Source of the DNA: Margaritifera margaritifera
Taxonomy: Eukaryota > Mollusca > Bivalvia > Unionida > Margaritiferidae
DNA length: 64,000 nucleotides
Direction: 5' to 3'
Assembly (NCBI GenBank): GCA_029931535.1
Contig: JAQPZY010001659.1
Span: 6,826,001-6,890,000, forward strand
In this document: positions 1 through 12,397 of the stretch, one piece after another
How the letters are laid out: every line of letters starts with the position of its first letter
How positions within the stretch are numbered: position 1 is the first letter of the stretch
Notes under the pieces: generated by a model
Seen by the model: the letters and a program-made list of their open reading frames with translations, nothing else
Told to the model about the DNA's origin: nothing
The model's database searches: none
Position numbers and translations under genes: made by a program

Positions 1-88
1 CCACTAGTCCCGGACTAGAGACCTAGAAAATTGTACTTGCCCGAATGAATAGTCCGGGACGTCGGGCTATGGGATTTGCTCAGCCCTG
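1..88. mobile_element. Terminal fragment of a hAT-type transposon
   Basis: The first 88 bases match the right-hand end of the hAT element at 18239-19746: the same subterminal ACTAGTCC-type repeats, the same GTCCGGGACGTCGGGCTATG stretch, and the same terminal TTTGCTCAGCCCTG (75-88). The rest of this copy lies to the left of the window. The target duplication cannot be judged. Confidence 0.75.
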
Positions 89-194
89 AAGATGATTAAG
101 AAGAACCTGCAAGTCTTCCCTCCCATATTTCAACAGAGCTGCGCTTTCTGAGGAAAGTGCCTGTAGTCAAATGTTCTAAAGCATCTCAAAGGTT

Positions 195-552
195 CTGCTT
201 ATGTCTCTTTGGAGAAATAGCTACAGCACATTCAGTAGCAGTCTTACGTTTTATCCTTCCACTTTCACAAAATTTTTCTTCTCCGATTCGCCCTTATTAC
301 CTTCCTTGCGAAAATAATTTAGTAAACTCATTTTATACACAGAGTAACTATCAGCTTGCTTGACAACTACTTCTAAAGTGATCATAACATACATTTTCTC
401 TTTTAAATACGAACAGACACAGCTCATTAATTAGCGTAATTGTTTTGCTTCAAACGCAATATCGCACGAGGAAGCTAATCATATGTATAATCAATTAAAA
501 ATTAAAGAATCATTGCTGTCATTTAATCAGTTCATAAAGGAAACCAACACTA
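195..552 (-). pseudogene. hAT transposase, N-terminal fragment (degenerate copy)
   Basis: This stretch is closely similar to 18950-19308 inside the hAT element at 18239-19746, in the same orientation. On the minus strand it covers the start of that element's transposase, including the basic SPKRHKQ segment, followed by an early stop. It is not followed by the expected right terminus. It also sits to the right of another element's terminus (1-88), so it is a separate truncated copy rather than part of that element. Non-functional. Confidence 0.6.
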
Positions 553-624
553 TTATAAAGTCAGAATCTGGTACGAATCTATGTGACTAGAATGGATTTG
601 ACAAGAATAACTAACACAACAAAT

Positions 625-625
<1 letters not shown>

Positions 626-668
<43 letters not shown>
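626..668. repeat. (GT)n microsatellite
   Basis: About 21 uninterrupted GT dinucleotides. The flanks 553-1025 show no gene. Confidence 0.95.
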
Positions 669-669
<1 letters not shown>

Positions 670-1025
670 GAGAGGGGCGACTAGTAATAATAAATTCACA
701 AGTCATTTTTTAAACATATTTTGTTGATTTGAAAAATATCAATGAGTTTAGGAGAGAGAACTAAAATAAAACCTCAACGTATTGAAGTGATATCGCATAA
801 AAAGGGCGTCTCCAACAATGTCGATCACAATATCATTCGTAATAATGATTTTCATAGTTATATTGGTTCACTGAGTAGTGAGAAGTCCGTCTTATAGAAG
901 GGTTTCCATGGAAACTGTCAAATATTCATTTTGCGTGACGTTTACTGACATCTCCGAAACAAATATCAAGATATTCATTATATCCGAGTAAGGGCGTTAG
1001 CAACATATTTCAGTGAAACTGAATA

Positions 1026-1090
1026 GGGTTTAACGGCACGTCAGCACAATACTGGCTATATAGTGATATGTGAAACTGTAAAAGTCTTGA
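1026..1090 (+). repeat. Short SINE-like fragment (family H)
   Basis: The motif GGTTTAACGGCACGTCAGCA, followed by CACAATACTGGCTATAT, recurs at 27163-27250 and 37714-37990, marking a dispersed short repeat. Only one end is preserved here. Confidence 0.5.
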
Positions 1091-1757
1091 GAGTCGAGTT
1101 GTTTTCTACGAGTCGTTGCAATTATCATCCTCCAGTTACTCAAATCTCAAATAATTTTGAAGAAATGTATACACTTTCCCACTTTTTCTGTCGTACAAAT
1201 CTTGTGGAAAAAAAGATTCGCTAGTTAAGCAGAACTGAGTGACAACTATTGTTTCCAAATTCAAAACGTTCCACCAACTTCTGTTGCATTTAAAGTTGCA
1301 ACATAGTGTCCATCTGTGTTAAAATTCGTTCGTTATTGAGGTATCTGGGGCACTCAACAGGTGTACAAATGAGGTCAGCCATTTGAATCCACAGAAATAC
1401 TACATGAGCAATAAAAGGTACAATGCAAATATTTTTGGCTTAAATCAAAACATTTTCACCATTCTGTGGGAAGTACCTGCATATTTTCAAGCAAAAAAAG
1501 TTCAAACACGAGTTCTAAAACATCAGTTTTCACTTTACTAGGAAACTAGGTTACTTAGGCGAATTCAATAAAATCAAAACCATTAGAAGACGACTTAATA
1601 TTTACGTACACAACACTACTTACAAGTTCATATAGAAATTCAGCGGAAATCGAATTTAGAGGTGGGTGGATATCGCGATATATACTTAATTGAAGGGTAA
1701 AGAAAGGTGTTAAAATTAATCCGTATTCAGCAGAGCATGTCTTATATGATACATACC

Positions 1758-1838
<81 letters not shown>

Positions 1839-3395
1839 CGCATTTTCGTTAAATTAAGCAGTAACTACAAACTTCTGCAACCAATACAAAATTAATATAT
1901 ACTAATAAAACCACTTTTATTTGCGTGTATTTCATCTGTAACAAAGTCGTCTTGTATACTTCTAAAATGACTCACGAAACTGAATACCTATGGAGTAATA
2001 TTTGAGATGAAAATGTTAAAAAGCCTTCCGATGAATACAAGAAAATGTCACACACCCATGTCAGAATGTTCGTAAAAATATTAAATTAAAATACCCTCAG
2101 AAAACAATTTGCAACAGTTCTCTATCCTAAGATCTGTACTTTATTGTGTCGATCTAATTGATCATATAGCATTGGAGAACAATGGATTTGATTCAATTGG
2201 GAAAGAGTGCAACAGTTAAATAAATGTTTAAATCAAAGAAAGCACATTTCGAGTTGCCACACAGTAATTCGAAAGAAGAAGATGGCATGACCAACATTGT
2301 TATATCCAAGAGTAAGTAAATTCACGACAAACGCCTGGATCACTTGAGTGGGTAAGGAAATACGATTTGCAAGCGAAGACACCGGACTAAGGATCTAGGC
2401 ATGATGTGATGAACAAACACTTGGTAAATCTGTGAATAAACTGTATGTGGGGAGAGAGAGAGAAGTATTGTCCTTCGGGGAAAATGATTGGCATGAAATG
2501 GTTAGATACTGTATTCCTCATAACCTTTCCTTGAACCCTGTATTCGTATCCACCCCAGGGGGACTATCGCTTCAGAGTAGTTCATCCAGATTGCTGGGAC
2601 ATCATAGGTTGGTAGAATTGCTGGAGTAACTAGGATCAGTATAATGATAGGAGTCTGCCGTTCAACATATTCCCTGCTTGTACTTGCATTCAAGTTAGAT
2701 CAAACAAATGGATGAGCTGGAAAAATTCTTAAAAAGCTGTAAATGGGCGGTGCATTATTAATAGTACTGAAAGTACTGTAGTAATTTTGGCCTTATGAAC
2801 AGATCACGCAATCATATATATGAACTGGAACTATCAAGATTCAAAGACGACATCATAGCGTTCAACCAACACTTGCTTCCGGCTCTCACATGTTTATTCG
2901 GGTCCAAAAAACTCACAAGAAAACCAGGAAAGAAGAGTATCTCTTCTTACCTTAATCTTAACGTTAAATAATAACAAACTCTATCCGGAACATATCTGAC
3001 TCCAGTAAATATAGAAATTAAACACGCAGCTTCTAAAACTGTCAGTATCCATCAAAGTAACATGATACAGAGTAAGGCTACGGAACTCGGCGTCATTCTT
3101 TTGAGCCATAAGAGATTAAATCCCAAGTGAGTACACACAGACAGTTTTCAACTTAAGCATAATTTGCTATTCTTGCCTTGTTTATTTTGGCTTAAATATC
3201 ATCGCCTTGCTTTGTTAGCATTAATTAGCGGCTCGAATGCGTTTAACTCGGAACGAAACTCAGACGAATCTACGCCCGGCAGCGTCCCATCTTGCTTCAT
3301 GTAATTTGATGTTGCAAGTCTCACAAACAACTAACTCAATTCTCTATGTTATCATATATGTTATTTTAAAATTAAAAATAGAAAATAAATCTGAA
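1091..3395. other. Unassigned AT-rich sequence
   Basis: No convincing exon, RNA gene or complete repeat was seen. It contains the (TA)n tract listed separately. The open frames around 2432-2693 overlap on both strands and resemble no family. Confidence 0.5.
1761..1834. repeat. (TA)n microsatellite
   Basis: Around 36 TA units. Any apparent protein of Ile-Tyr repeats here is an artefact of the dinucleotide. Confidence 0.95.
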
Positions 3396-4375
3396 CAAGA
3401 GTTCCCAGAAAGGGCTTACGCTTTACTGATCGAAATAATTCCCACGAATTTAAGAAGACCATTTCTTCTTTTTAACTGCTGAGTGTTGAAACCATCTATA
3501 CTATTCTGAGCAATAACAAGATTTCAAAATTGGCCACTGTGGCGGCCATATTGGATGTAATAGCAGCAGCGTTTTCATTTAGGACCAAATAAACATCATT
3601 AGAAGTCTTTACTTGAACGCCACGTGTGAATATAACCATGCATCTAGGAGGAGTATGCGATATCAAGACTTTCTAGGTGGACATGTTGGATGTCAGATGG
3701 GCATCATTTTCATTTAAGCGCATCTGGACACCATAACAAGTATTCTGGTGAAAACCCCACATCGGTAAGACTTTTCATGTAGGAAACATTTGCGATAACA
3801 AGATTTTCAAGACGGCCGCCATGGTGGCCATATTGGATGTCAGATCAGTACCATTTTCATTTATAATCGAGTGGACATCATAAGAAGTCTTCTGGTGAAA
3901 ATACTATGTCAGTATGACTTTCCGTTTATAAGGTGTAATGATAACAAGATTTTCAAGACACCAGCCTCGGCATCCATATTAAAAGGCAGATCGGCAGCAT
4001 TTTCATTTAGGATCAACTAGACATTACAACAAGTATTTTGGTGAAAATACAATATCGATATGAACATCCATCTAGTAGGAGTAACGATAACAAGATTTTC
4101 AAGATGGCCACTGGCGGCCATAATGAAGATCACACCGGCGCAATTTTCATTTAGAATCAACTATACATCATAAGAAGTCTTCCTGTGAAAACGACATGTC
4201 TATAAGACTTTCCATTCAGGAGGGGTAGCGATAACAAGATTTTTTCAACATGGCTGCCATATTGGACGTCAGAACAGCACCGGTTTTATTTTGGGTCAAG
4301 CAGGCATCATAATAAATCTTTAAATGAAATCCTCACGTTGATATGACTTTCCATTCAGAAGGATTCACAAGATAT
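3396..4375 (-). mobile_element. Family A tandem-array element, reverse orientation
   Basis: The copy begins with CAAGAGTTCCCAGAAAGGGC, the reverse complement of the hairpin-plus-CTCTTG terminus seen on other copies. It continues as about six diverged units of ~143 bp, each with landmarks such as GATAACAAGATTTTCAAGA, CCATATTGGATGTCAGATC, CATCATAAGAAGTCTTCTGG and GACTTTCCATTCAGGAGG. The far end (about 4360-4375) fades without a clear terminus. No protein is encoded. Helitron-like classification is inferred from the terminus. Confidence 0.7.
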
Positions 4376-5150
4376 TTAAGGATTAATTTTTGCGACGTTC
4401 TATCTGGATTACTCAATCCAACATCATGTAGACTAGACATCATAGTTTAATTATTTACAGTTTGTCACCGCGTTCTAATTTGACCAGATGAGTTCTCTGA
4501 CTATCATGGGAACCGACCATTTACTCTTCTGGCAGTGTGGGGTGGGGCGGGTGGGGGGTGGGGAGGAAGCGGCTGGGGTGCTGCACATTTGTTGAAAAAA
4601 AATCCCACCACCACCCCCATCACCCCAAAAAAAATTATTTGTATTAATACAGACCCCTTTATGTGCGTTTCAAAGACGATAACAGCAATTACATGCACAT
4701 TGTATATATTACGGAACAAAATACCGGTTAAATATTTTGACCATGTGTCCTGTTTTGAGCAAAAAGTTATGTAGTTGTCGACAGCCAGTCCTTGTAATTA
4801 AAATGGTGTGACCTCAACATCAATAACCTGCTAAAGATGTAGTGCATAACATTTCCGTGAAAGCTTACTGTCATAAACAACACTGCCTATTTTCTACTGA
4901 CAAAGATCGGCCTTTTTTCTCTCATTCAAATATGATTATGTACCTAAGGTGCCGTTGTTTTCGGTAAAGAATGAGCACATTCATCGATTAATTTACCAGT
5001 TATCCGGGAGAAAAAGAGAAGCACTGCTTCCAAAAATTCTTACCTCGATGTAAAGTTCTCATCTTTTATTCTATTCTAAAAGAAGATCTAATCTTATAAA
5101 TGGAATGTAAGAAAATGTTTTTGGTGACAGATAAGGGTAATGTTTATTGA
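4376..5150. other. Unassigned sequence with a G-rich/C-rich pair
   Basis: A run of G-tracts (4537-4580) is followed about 30 bases later by C-tracts (4607-4626). The two could pair as a hairpin, or the G-strand could form a quadruplex. No gene was seen; open frames on both strands here are low-complexity artefacts. Confidence 0.45.
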
Positions 5151-5159
5151 ATTATCCTT

Positions 5160-5455
5160 TCATTTTCCTCCGCCTGCGGGCCCTGCGATGTAGAATAGTC
5201 CAACAGGCCCTATGCGCCACACTCCACCCCCTCCCGTATGTTGTAAGACTTAAGAGGCGACTAATGGAGACAGGAGCTGCGGTGGCGCAATGGTTAGCAT
5301 GCCGAAGTCAAGACCAAAAAAGTGCGTGTTCTGATCTTACCCTCAGATCAGCAAGAGTCGGATACTGTGAGGTGCTGTGGTGTGTCCTTAAGCAAGGCAC
5401 TTTATACTCCAATTGCCTCGGCACTAAATAACTTACGGTGGTGTGCCATAAAACA
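5160..5455 (+). repeat. tRNA-derived SINE, family G, with adjoining family H end
   Basis: GTGGCGCAATGGTTAGCATG (from about 5281) is a tRNA-like A-box head. It is followed by the family body and the tail GCCTCGGCACTAAATAAC...GTGCCATAAAACACCAAA. The same body and tail occur at 54716-54895 (plus) and 47054-47240 (minus). The segment 5160-5265, with AACAGGCCCTATGCGCCACA and GTTGTAAGACTTAAGAGGCG, is the reverse complement of a segment that also ends the family H copy at 37714-37990. Confidence 0.65.
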
Positions 5456-5474
5456 CCAAATCAAACTGGTCTCA

Positions 5475-5526
5475 GTGTGTGTGTGTGTCTGTCTGTCTGT
5501 CTGTCTGTGTGTGTGTGTGTGCGTGT
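5475..5526. repeat. (GT)n(CTGT)n compound microsatellite
   Basis: GT repeats interrupted by GTCT repeats, then GT again, followed by a short G-rich tract. Confidence 0.95.
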
Positions 5527-5529
5527 GCG

Positions 5530-6499
5530 GCGGGGGTGGGGTGGGAGTCAGAACTGATTCAAACCATACCTCGTGCATTGCTACATTACGTTTATTGTGT
5601 CGACGTTGGTCCCCTTTGTACCCATATACTAAATAATCAGCAGTCATTATAAATGAACTTTCGATATTTTAGTGTTTAGTTTCCGGGTGATAAGTACAAC
5701 AATTAGGATGATATCCGCCATTATAGCCGACTGCATACTTGAGATCAGCATTACTTAACCGATTTATTCACATCATAAGATATATACATATATATGTTTC
5801 GCTAAAAATTGGATAGATACAAAAATTAACACAAGTCAATCAAACTGAAATAACGCTAGAACTGGAACATGAAATTCACATGGAACATGGAAGAAATAAC
5901 ACTTAAAATGGCTGGGTGTAATTTAAATCACATCTATATACACACAAGCAAGTTATATTAATACACTACACTTATTCAATTCCCTTAGTCAGGTTACATG
6001 CATGGTAAATTTATTAAATGCTACGCCGAATCTCCATGACGACTACACTGGAATTTCACGATATAATTGTTTTGTTACAAGCATTGGCGTATGAGGAAAT
6101 TCTTCACCCCCCTCCCGCCAAGCTTAATACTGGGGCCCCGTTCCAATAATAAAAAAAAAGTTGTTTGTTGGGTATTTTGGGTCCCCACTGGGCATGGGTC
6201 TTCCCGCAGTTGCTCGCGTTGCTTGGCGGTTGCTACGCCACTGGTTACAAGTCTGCTTTATATTGACTACAAATTCATGTCGCGATATGTGGTCGCATTG
6301 TATGGTTAAGTCCTGAATCCGAACGTTTCACATTTTACCACCGCCTTACCCACGCAATTACAGGTGGAATATCAGTCCACAATGACATCCCAAGGGCATC
6401 TGTCAGTAAAAAGACATAGATGATGTTGGGAATTGCATTTTATTTGTAATCTCTCGCAGAAAAGCTGCTAATTCAGCAGACCTCAGTGACCTCAAGTTC

Positions 6500-6500
<1 letters not shown>
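5530..6500. other. Unassigned sequence
   Basis: No exon-like, RNA or repeat-terminus signal was recognised. Confidence 0.4.
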
Positions 6501-6501
<1 letters not shown>

Positions 6502-6572
<71 letters not shown>

Positions 6573-6590
6573 TGAGAGAGAGAGAGAGAG
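6502..6590. repeat. (AT)n followed by (GA)n microsatellite
   Basis: About 35 AT units, then TCT and about eight GA units. The minus-strand Ile-Tyr frames are artefacts. Confidence 0.95.
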
Positions 6591-6754
6591 TCAGTCTTAA
6601 AGAGACAGACAAATTCAATGTCCAATACTCGAGGTGCACAGCTGACATCTACTGTAACCAGTGATAAGATTTCCGTGAAAAGCACATGCTACGCCCGCCT
6701 ATTTAATAGTCCTCCATATAGAAAACTAAACTGTATGTACATAAACCACTTTTC

Positions 6755-8336
6755 TTCTTTCAGTCGATAACCTTGACGTTTCACCCCAAATCAATATGAT
6801 TCTCCCTTACCCTAACCATCCACAAAGTTTCGACCAGGTATGTGGTGTAGCACTAGTGTTTTCGTGCAGAAACTATTTTCCTCCTTTCAGTCCGTGGCCT
6901 AGACCTTTTATATTTTGAGCCCACGATCAATAAGTTTCTTCCTTACCCCAAGTGCAAGCCATCAACAAAGTTTGGTTGAGCGATTGATGTAGAACTGATG
7001 TTATTGTGCGGAAATCAACAGGATTCTTTCTTACCCCAAGTGCATGCCGACGACAAAGTTTGGTATTGTTACGACTCTATGGTCTAAGAAAAATGTAACA
7101 GAAAGAAAGTGAAACCAACAAATCAAGTAAAAATCAACAAGCAATTTATTACTAGATAATTAAAATGAAAAATCAAAAAGTCACTTACAGTAATGTGTTT
7201 TGAAATCCTAATAATCCAATAAGAATGATTGTTCTAATCACAAGTCCTAAATATAGAATGTTCCGAATTCACGGCTGTGTCCTTGAATGTTATGATGTGC
7301 TGATGGTCTCCAAAGTCCTGATGTACTAGTAATCTTTGATGTGCTGATGTCAAAATGAAGTATTCCAAAATCTCTCAATAAGTTCACATAAATTCCAAAA
7401 TCATCAATTAAAAATCCAAAATCCAAAAGTTTGTGAGCACTGTTATAATCCAATGAATATTTAAAATAATTCCTCTCTTAGAATTTGGAATGAATTTTCA
7501 CAACTGTAATAGCTCTTTACAAGACTGATGGTAATGTCAAAACTGAATAAATGTCCACCAAACATGGCATATATAAAGATTGGTCACATGACAGAATGTT
7601 CTAGAACATGAGTCATCTTAATGTAATTTTACTTGTAAACAAAATTCAACCTTGACCTTCAAATTGAGAAAACATATTGATCAAAACAACCTAATTCAAG
7701 GACATTAGTTAAACATGTTTTTCCTGATAAACATTAAGATTTAAGCAAATATTAAAATGAAGAAACATTTATAATTTCCTAAAATATTTATAATATTATA
7801 TAAACATCACACATAACAGTATCTATTGACTGTGAAGAACTCAAGTTATTGTGCGGCAACCATTTGTATTCTTTCGGTCACTGTGATCTTGAACTTTGAC
7901 CTCTGACCTTTTGACTCCGAAATCGATGGAATTCTTCCTTACTGCAAGCTCAAGCAATCACAAAGCTTGTTAACTGTAGGGTTGGAGAGCTCGGAGTTAT
8001 TATGAGGAAACCATTGTTCTCCTTTCAGTCACAGTAACCTTGACCTTCGACTTTGTGACCCCACAATCAATGGGGTTCTTCCTTACCCCAAGTCAGTCAC
8101 AAAATTTGGTTACTGTAGATGTTGGACAACTCGAGCTATTGTGCGGAAACCATTTTTCTTCTTTCAGTCACAGTAACCTTGACCTTCGAGCTTTTGGCCG
8201 CAATATCTATACGGTTCTTGATGTAAATGGTGGTAAACTCGAGTTATTGTGCCGGAAACCAAAAACTGGAAACAGACTGACGGTTGGACGGACAACATCA
8301 TAACATAATACGCTCCGCCTTATGGCGGGCGTAAAA
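6755..8336 (-). mobile_element. Family D tandem-array element, split by a solo LTR
   Basis: Repeated units carry CTTCCTTACCCCAAGT, ACAAAGTTTGGTTACTGTAG, TCGAGTTATTGTGCGGAAAC and TTTCAGTCACAGTAACCTTG. They are the reverse complement of the units at 48055-49045 and 56029-56665, with a monomer of about 145 bp. The right end CGCTCCGCCTTATGGCGGGC, with CGTAAAA, forms a short hairpin (CGCC..GGCG) and corresponds to the opening TTTTTATG... end of the forward copies. Sequence 7067-7818 is a later insertion. Non-coding. Confidence 0.7.
7067..7818 (+). mobile_element. Solo LTR of an LTR retrotransposon
   Basis: A 752-bp block interrupts the family D array. It starts TGTTACGACTC and ends ACACATAACA, i.e. 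TG...CA with the short inverted ends TGTTA/TAACA. It is flanked by GTAT at 7063-7066 and at 7819-7822, a 4-bp target duplication. The array sequence resumes directly after the second GTAT. A TATATAAA box lies at 7570-7577. No internal coding region is present, so this is a solo LTR left by recombination. The superfamily is undetermined; Gypsy-like is the likeliest guess. Confidence 0.8.
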
Positions 8337-8340
8337 TAAG

Positions 8341-11250
8341 TATATGGTATGTGCGATGCCCGGACCAAAATTCTACATCTGAAGCTGAAATCGATTGTCT
8401 TCAGTAGAGAAGCAATTCAGTAAAACCCATTAAGGTCTCGCTGAATAGTTTCGTATTCTGACCCCACCCCCCTCATTTTTAAGGTAAAGGGCATGAGCCT
8501 AATAAGCACGACCCTTGTGTTAGTAAATTCTCAGAGAAACTAAATCTGCAGTTTACATTTACTCTGAGTTAAGCTGGGATGGATCGGTTTGTTTCGTGAC
8601 GACCTTTGACAGTTAGACTATCACTAGCACAAGAGATCAAAAACCTAACTTGGGCTTCAAATGAACGGCTAACTCAGTTTACTTGTTTATGTCTGTCTGA
8701 TGTAAATATTTAAAAATCAAGATGATGGGGGGGGGGGTAATGAGAAGGATGCCAATTTGTTTAACGACAGTGAACTTCATTTATGCATAGGGTCCAATAT
8801 TGCTTGTTTGAGCCACCCTGTCAGAAAAAACATTCAAAAAAGCCCTCTACTGTCTGAAATTAATACTATAAAGGAGGGGTTAAGGGTAGTGTTGGTTAAG
8901 TGTAAAAGCTATAAGTTGTACAAGGAATTAATCTGAATACCTTAATTAAAATCAGACAAGTATACTTTCCACAGAAATCATCTGTTAGTTTTTATCTGTA
9001 TCTTTAATGTAGAATTATTCTCATTTTTCTGCAATCTGTCTTAGTCCGATGAAAATTCACCCCAAAACTGTCAAGTGAGACCTAAACAACGTTTTTATCT
9101 TGTGGTACACGAACTGCGAAGAAAATAATATCTGTATGGATTTAATGATCAAAAGTAATGTTTGTCGGTTCCATACTTTGTAATACTGGTTGTTATAATC
9201 AGTTTATACCACGTGAAACCCCTCCGTAATAATGAACAGATGAGGTATGGTGGGAATTCTCCCAGCATACGCTTCAGTTCCACAAGAAAATGTTATATTG
9301 GGATTATGATTTAAAATTTGCAGACGCTAGAGTAGAGTAATAAAAATAAAAAGGTTCGATCCCAAGTTCCTTCAAATGCGAACGTCAGTGGCTCCCTATC
9401 CAATACTGGTGGTTTCGCTAGCTTCTCCGATTAGAAACAGCCACCAGGCAGACCGTAGTGCATATGCTTCATACAATTATTCTGAATTTTAGAACTAAGG
9501 ACATATGCCGAGTAAAATTTAATTTTAACTTGGAATTACCATTGAAATAATCAAGGCAAATTTTTAAATTTCTGCTGTAATATATGGTGGTAGATTTGAA
9601 TATCATCTGAGTCCTCAGATGGGTCTCACATCGAGTGTTAATATACGTATGCAAGGGATACACCCATTTGTCAGAATGTATGGTAATACTTTGACCGATA
9701 ATCTTCTATGTGTTCGTGTATTACATAATGATAGAAATATTTCGTAACAACTTGATGCTTAACCTAATGCAGTGCATTACGCAACTTCTCTTGAAAAATG
9801 TAAAGAAGAATAGAACTAAGCTTGAGACTATTTGTATGCAGTGGTAAAACTTAGGAATGATCCGAATGATTTTTTTCTTCAATGTTATCATTATTTGTAC
9901 AACAAAGAGAACCCTCGAACAAAACAAAACAAAAAGCGAAAACCAGACCAGTATGTATTCGATAAGTAAACATGGATGAATGTAAACTTCGAATAATGTT
10001 CTTTTACATGCCTTCATAAAATCCACACGTCAGAATTCAAATGGTGAGTAATAATTAGAAACGGTTTTATTCGTACAAATTCAAGCAATCACATTGTTTT
10101 GCAAAACTGTAAATTTACAGAGCCCTTTTTTTGTAGCATATTTTTCAGAATTCTTTCAAAATAATCGTATTCATTTATTCCGTCAAGTCATCTATTTTCT
10201 TGACTTCCTTTTCCAGAAGCTTAACGGAACGGCTACGTATAGATTGTTATCGATTATTCTAGCCTTTCACGCTTTGTTCAACTGTCAGCAATGTAGCAGA
10301 GCTTTGCCTTCAAACGCATATTTCAATATATCAACTTCATTATTTTATTTTTCATATACCGATGACTTCATACACGCAACGATGACCATAATTTGCTGCT
10401 GACGATCTGTATGACGAAGGATAAGGGATTATGTGTTTGGTAGCAGCAAGCAGACTAGCAATAATTAAATGAGTAAATACGGTATTGATTGTAGCATCGT
10501 ACCAAAATCCCCAGGGCTATAAAACAATGCATGTTTAAGAACTCTGGATCAGAAGCGGTTTACAAATCGAGTTGCACTGGTAACCTGATTGATATTGAAT
10601 TTCTTTTCATTACAAAGACATGAAAAAAGCCAGGAAAGAAAAGAAGTAAACAGGCATGTAAGGAAAGAGAGCATGGACGCAGAAGATTTGTTCTCTAACT
10701 ATTAATATGAATATTTTGTCTATCTTCCTCGACAATTATTGAAATCATGAACATAAAATCCTCCAAAAAAATGCAGTTCTCGTGCATATTTTTGCTACTT
10801 GCATGTCTACAAACTCAAAGCGTATAGCGTTAATTGTGTGTAACTTGTTACTAATTCATCTAGCGGCATTTTATGTATTGTATCTTAACAAAACGTATTA
10901 GTTTTGTCAGATTTGGTTTCATGATAATAGTGTTTTATTTGGTTCTATTTAGGAATGTTCCAATCATCAATTGGGTCATTTCTGTCGAGTCGGAGTAAGA
11001 CTAATACCCAAATCAGATTGATCTTCATTCTAACAGCACGTTTCTTTGCTGCTCTTTCATAAAAAAAAAGGCGGGGAAACAATTTTAAACGAATAAATCT
11101 AAAAACTATATTATTTGAACTTTTATGCTTTTTAGTGAATGTGCGCTAATTACTGTCCTGCTATTCAAAAAAGCATGTTATGCTGTGTTTCTCTTGCACC
11201 TCCCTCTTTGCCCCTCCATTATGATATTATCATTCTTATAGTCAAAATTC
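8341..11250. other. Unassigned AT-rich sequence
   Basis: No feature could be supported. The longest frames (9721-10026 minus, 10094-10402 plus) are about 100 residues, have AT-driven hydrophobic composition and resemble no family. A G-run lies at about 8728-8737. Confidence 0.4.
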
Positions 11251-11251
11251 C

Positions 11252-11430
11252 AGCTCGGCCAATGTGGATATGTGAGAAAGCTTGCCAGAAGCTTCCCGTG
11301 GGTTGGTGGTTCTTCTCGGAGTTTGCCCGGGTTCTTCCTCCACCAGATAAAACTGGCCGCCATGTATAGCCTATCATGTGCTGAAAAATGGCGTTAAACC
11401 CACAACAACAACAACAACAACAACAACACA
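11252..11430 (+). repeat. tRNA-derived SINE (family S), 5'-truncated, (CAA)n tail
   Basis: The body starts at CTCGGCCAATGTGGATATGT, past the tRNA-like head. It runs through GAGAAAGCTTGCCAG, GCTTCCCGTGGG and CCGCCATGTATAGCC to AAAAATGGCGTTAAACCCAC and a (CAA)n tail. It matches the full copies at 11470, 12398, 20756 and 27293. Confidence 0.85.
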
Positions 11431-11469
11431 GTTCCGTTATTTCATTATCCTTAGTCTCATCCTTAAGAG

Positions 11470-11750
11470 GGCCCCAGGTGGCCTAGTGGTCTAAGGCCCA
11501 AGGTGGCCTAGTGGTCTAAGGCCCCGGGTGGCCGAGTAGTCTAAGGCGCTCGCCTTTACAGATCACTGACATTTCACCTCAGTCCGCGTGGGTTCGAGTC
11601 TAGGCTCGGCCAACGTGGATGTGTGAGAAAGCTCGCCAGTAGCTTTATGTGGGTCGGTGGTTCTTCTCTAAGGTTCTTCATCCACCAAATATATTGTCCG
11701 CCATGTATAACCAGCCTATCCTGTGCGGGAAAATGGCGTTAAACCGACAG
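11470..11750 (+). repeat. tRNA-derived SINE (family S) with a triplicated head
   Basis: The head GTGGCCGAGTAGTCTAAGGC is a Leu/Ser-tRNA-like A box, and GGGTTCGAGTC is the B box. The first ~25 bases of the head are present three times in tandem (11470-11536). The body and GGCGTTAAACC end follow. No CAA tail remains. Confidence 0.85.
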
Positions 11751-12397
11751 ATCCACTTTAAATGAGGATCAAACATTAGTGATCATTCAAATGAAATATC
11801 TGAAACGAGCCGAATAATTTCTAGACAAAAGTATTCAACGAATGTCATTTGAAATGAGCACAAATGTAAGATTTTATTTATCACATGTGGAAAGAAAAAA
11901 CTTATTTGATTTGACCAAACCGCAGCATAGTGTAGTGAACTGACTTTGAAATACATTCTAATGGCTCGGTTGTTACCTCTTTCCTTTGCGACTTTATGAG
12001 GTGTAATTACAAGTGTTAAATGTATCAAAATTATGACTTGGGTGTATTAACGTACTTAACACAGTAGTCATGTGATAAATAGAAGTTATCAAACTTCCTT
12101 AATTTTCAGTATTACACTTTTAAAGTTCATGATAGACTTCTGTATGTATCGCGGTATAACTGGAGTCACGTGACAGTTTGTACACACACACATGCAAACT
12201 GACATTAGTAATAAATATGGAGCAGACCTACCGGGTGATCTCTTCTTGAATTTTTTTTTTTTTGTTTTGTTTTTTTTGCTTTTTTAAATCGCCAAAAAGG
12301 ACAAGCAAGATGGAGAAGAGAGGAAAACTCAGAAACTTCGCTGTTAACTGCGTCACACTTCGCGTGCTCATGAGACCACAGATAAGTATCAACTAGT

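Noticed and set aside
5402..5647. Frames rich in Thr-His or Cys-Val repeats
   Set aside because: These are translations of the GT/CA microsatellite.
9721..10402. Hydrophobic frames of about 100 residues on both strands
   Set aside because: Composition follows AT-richness, with no splice or promoter context and no family.
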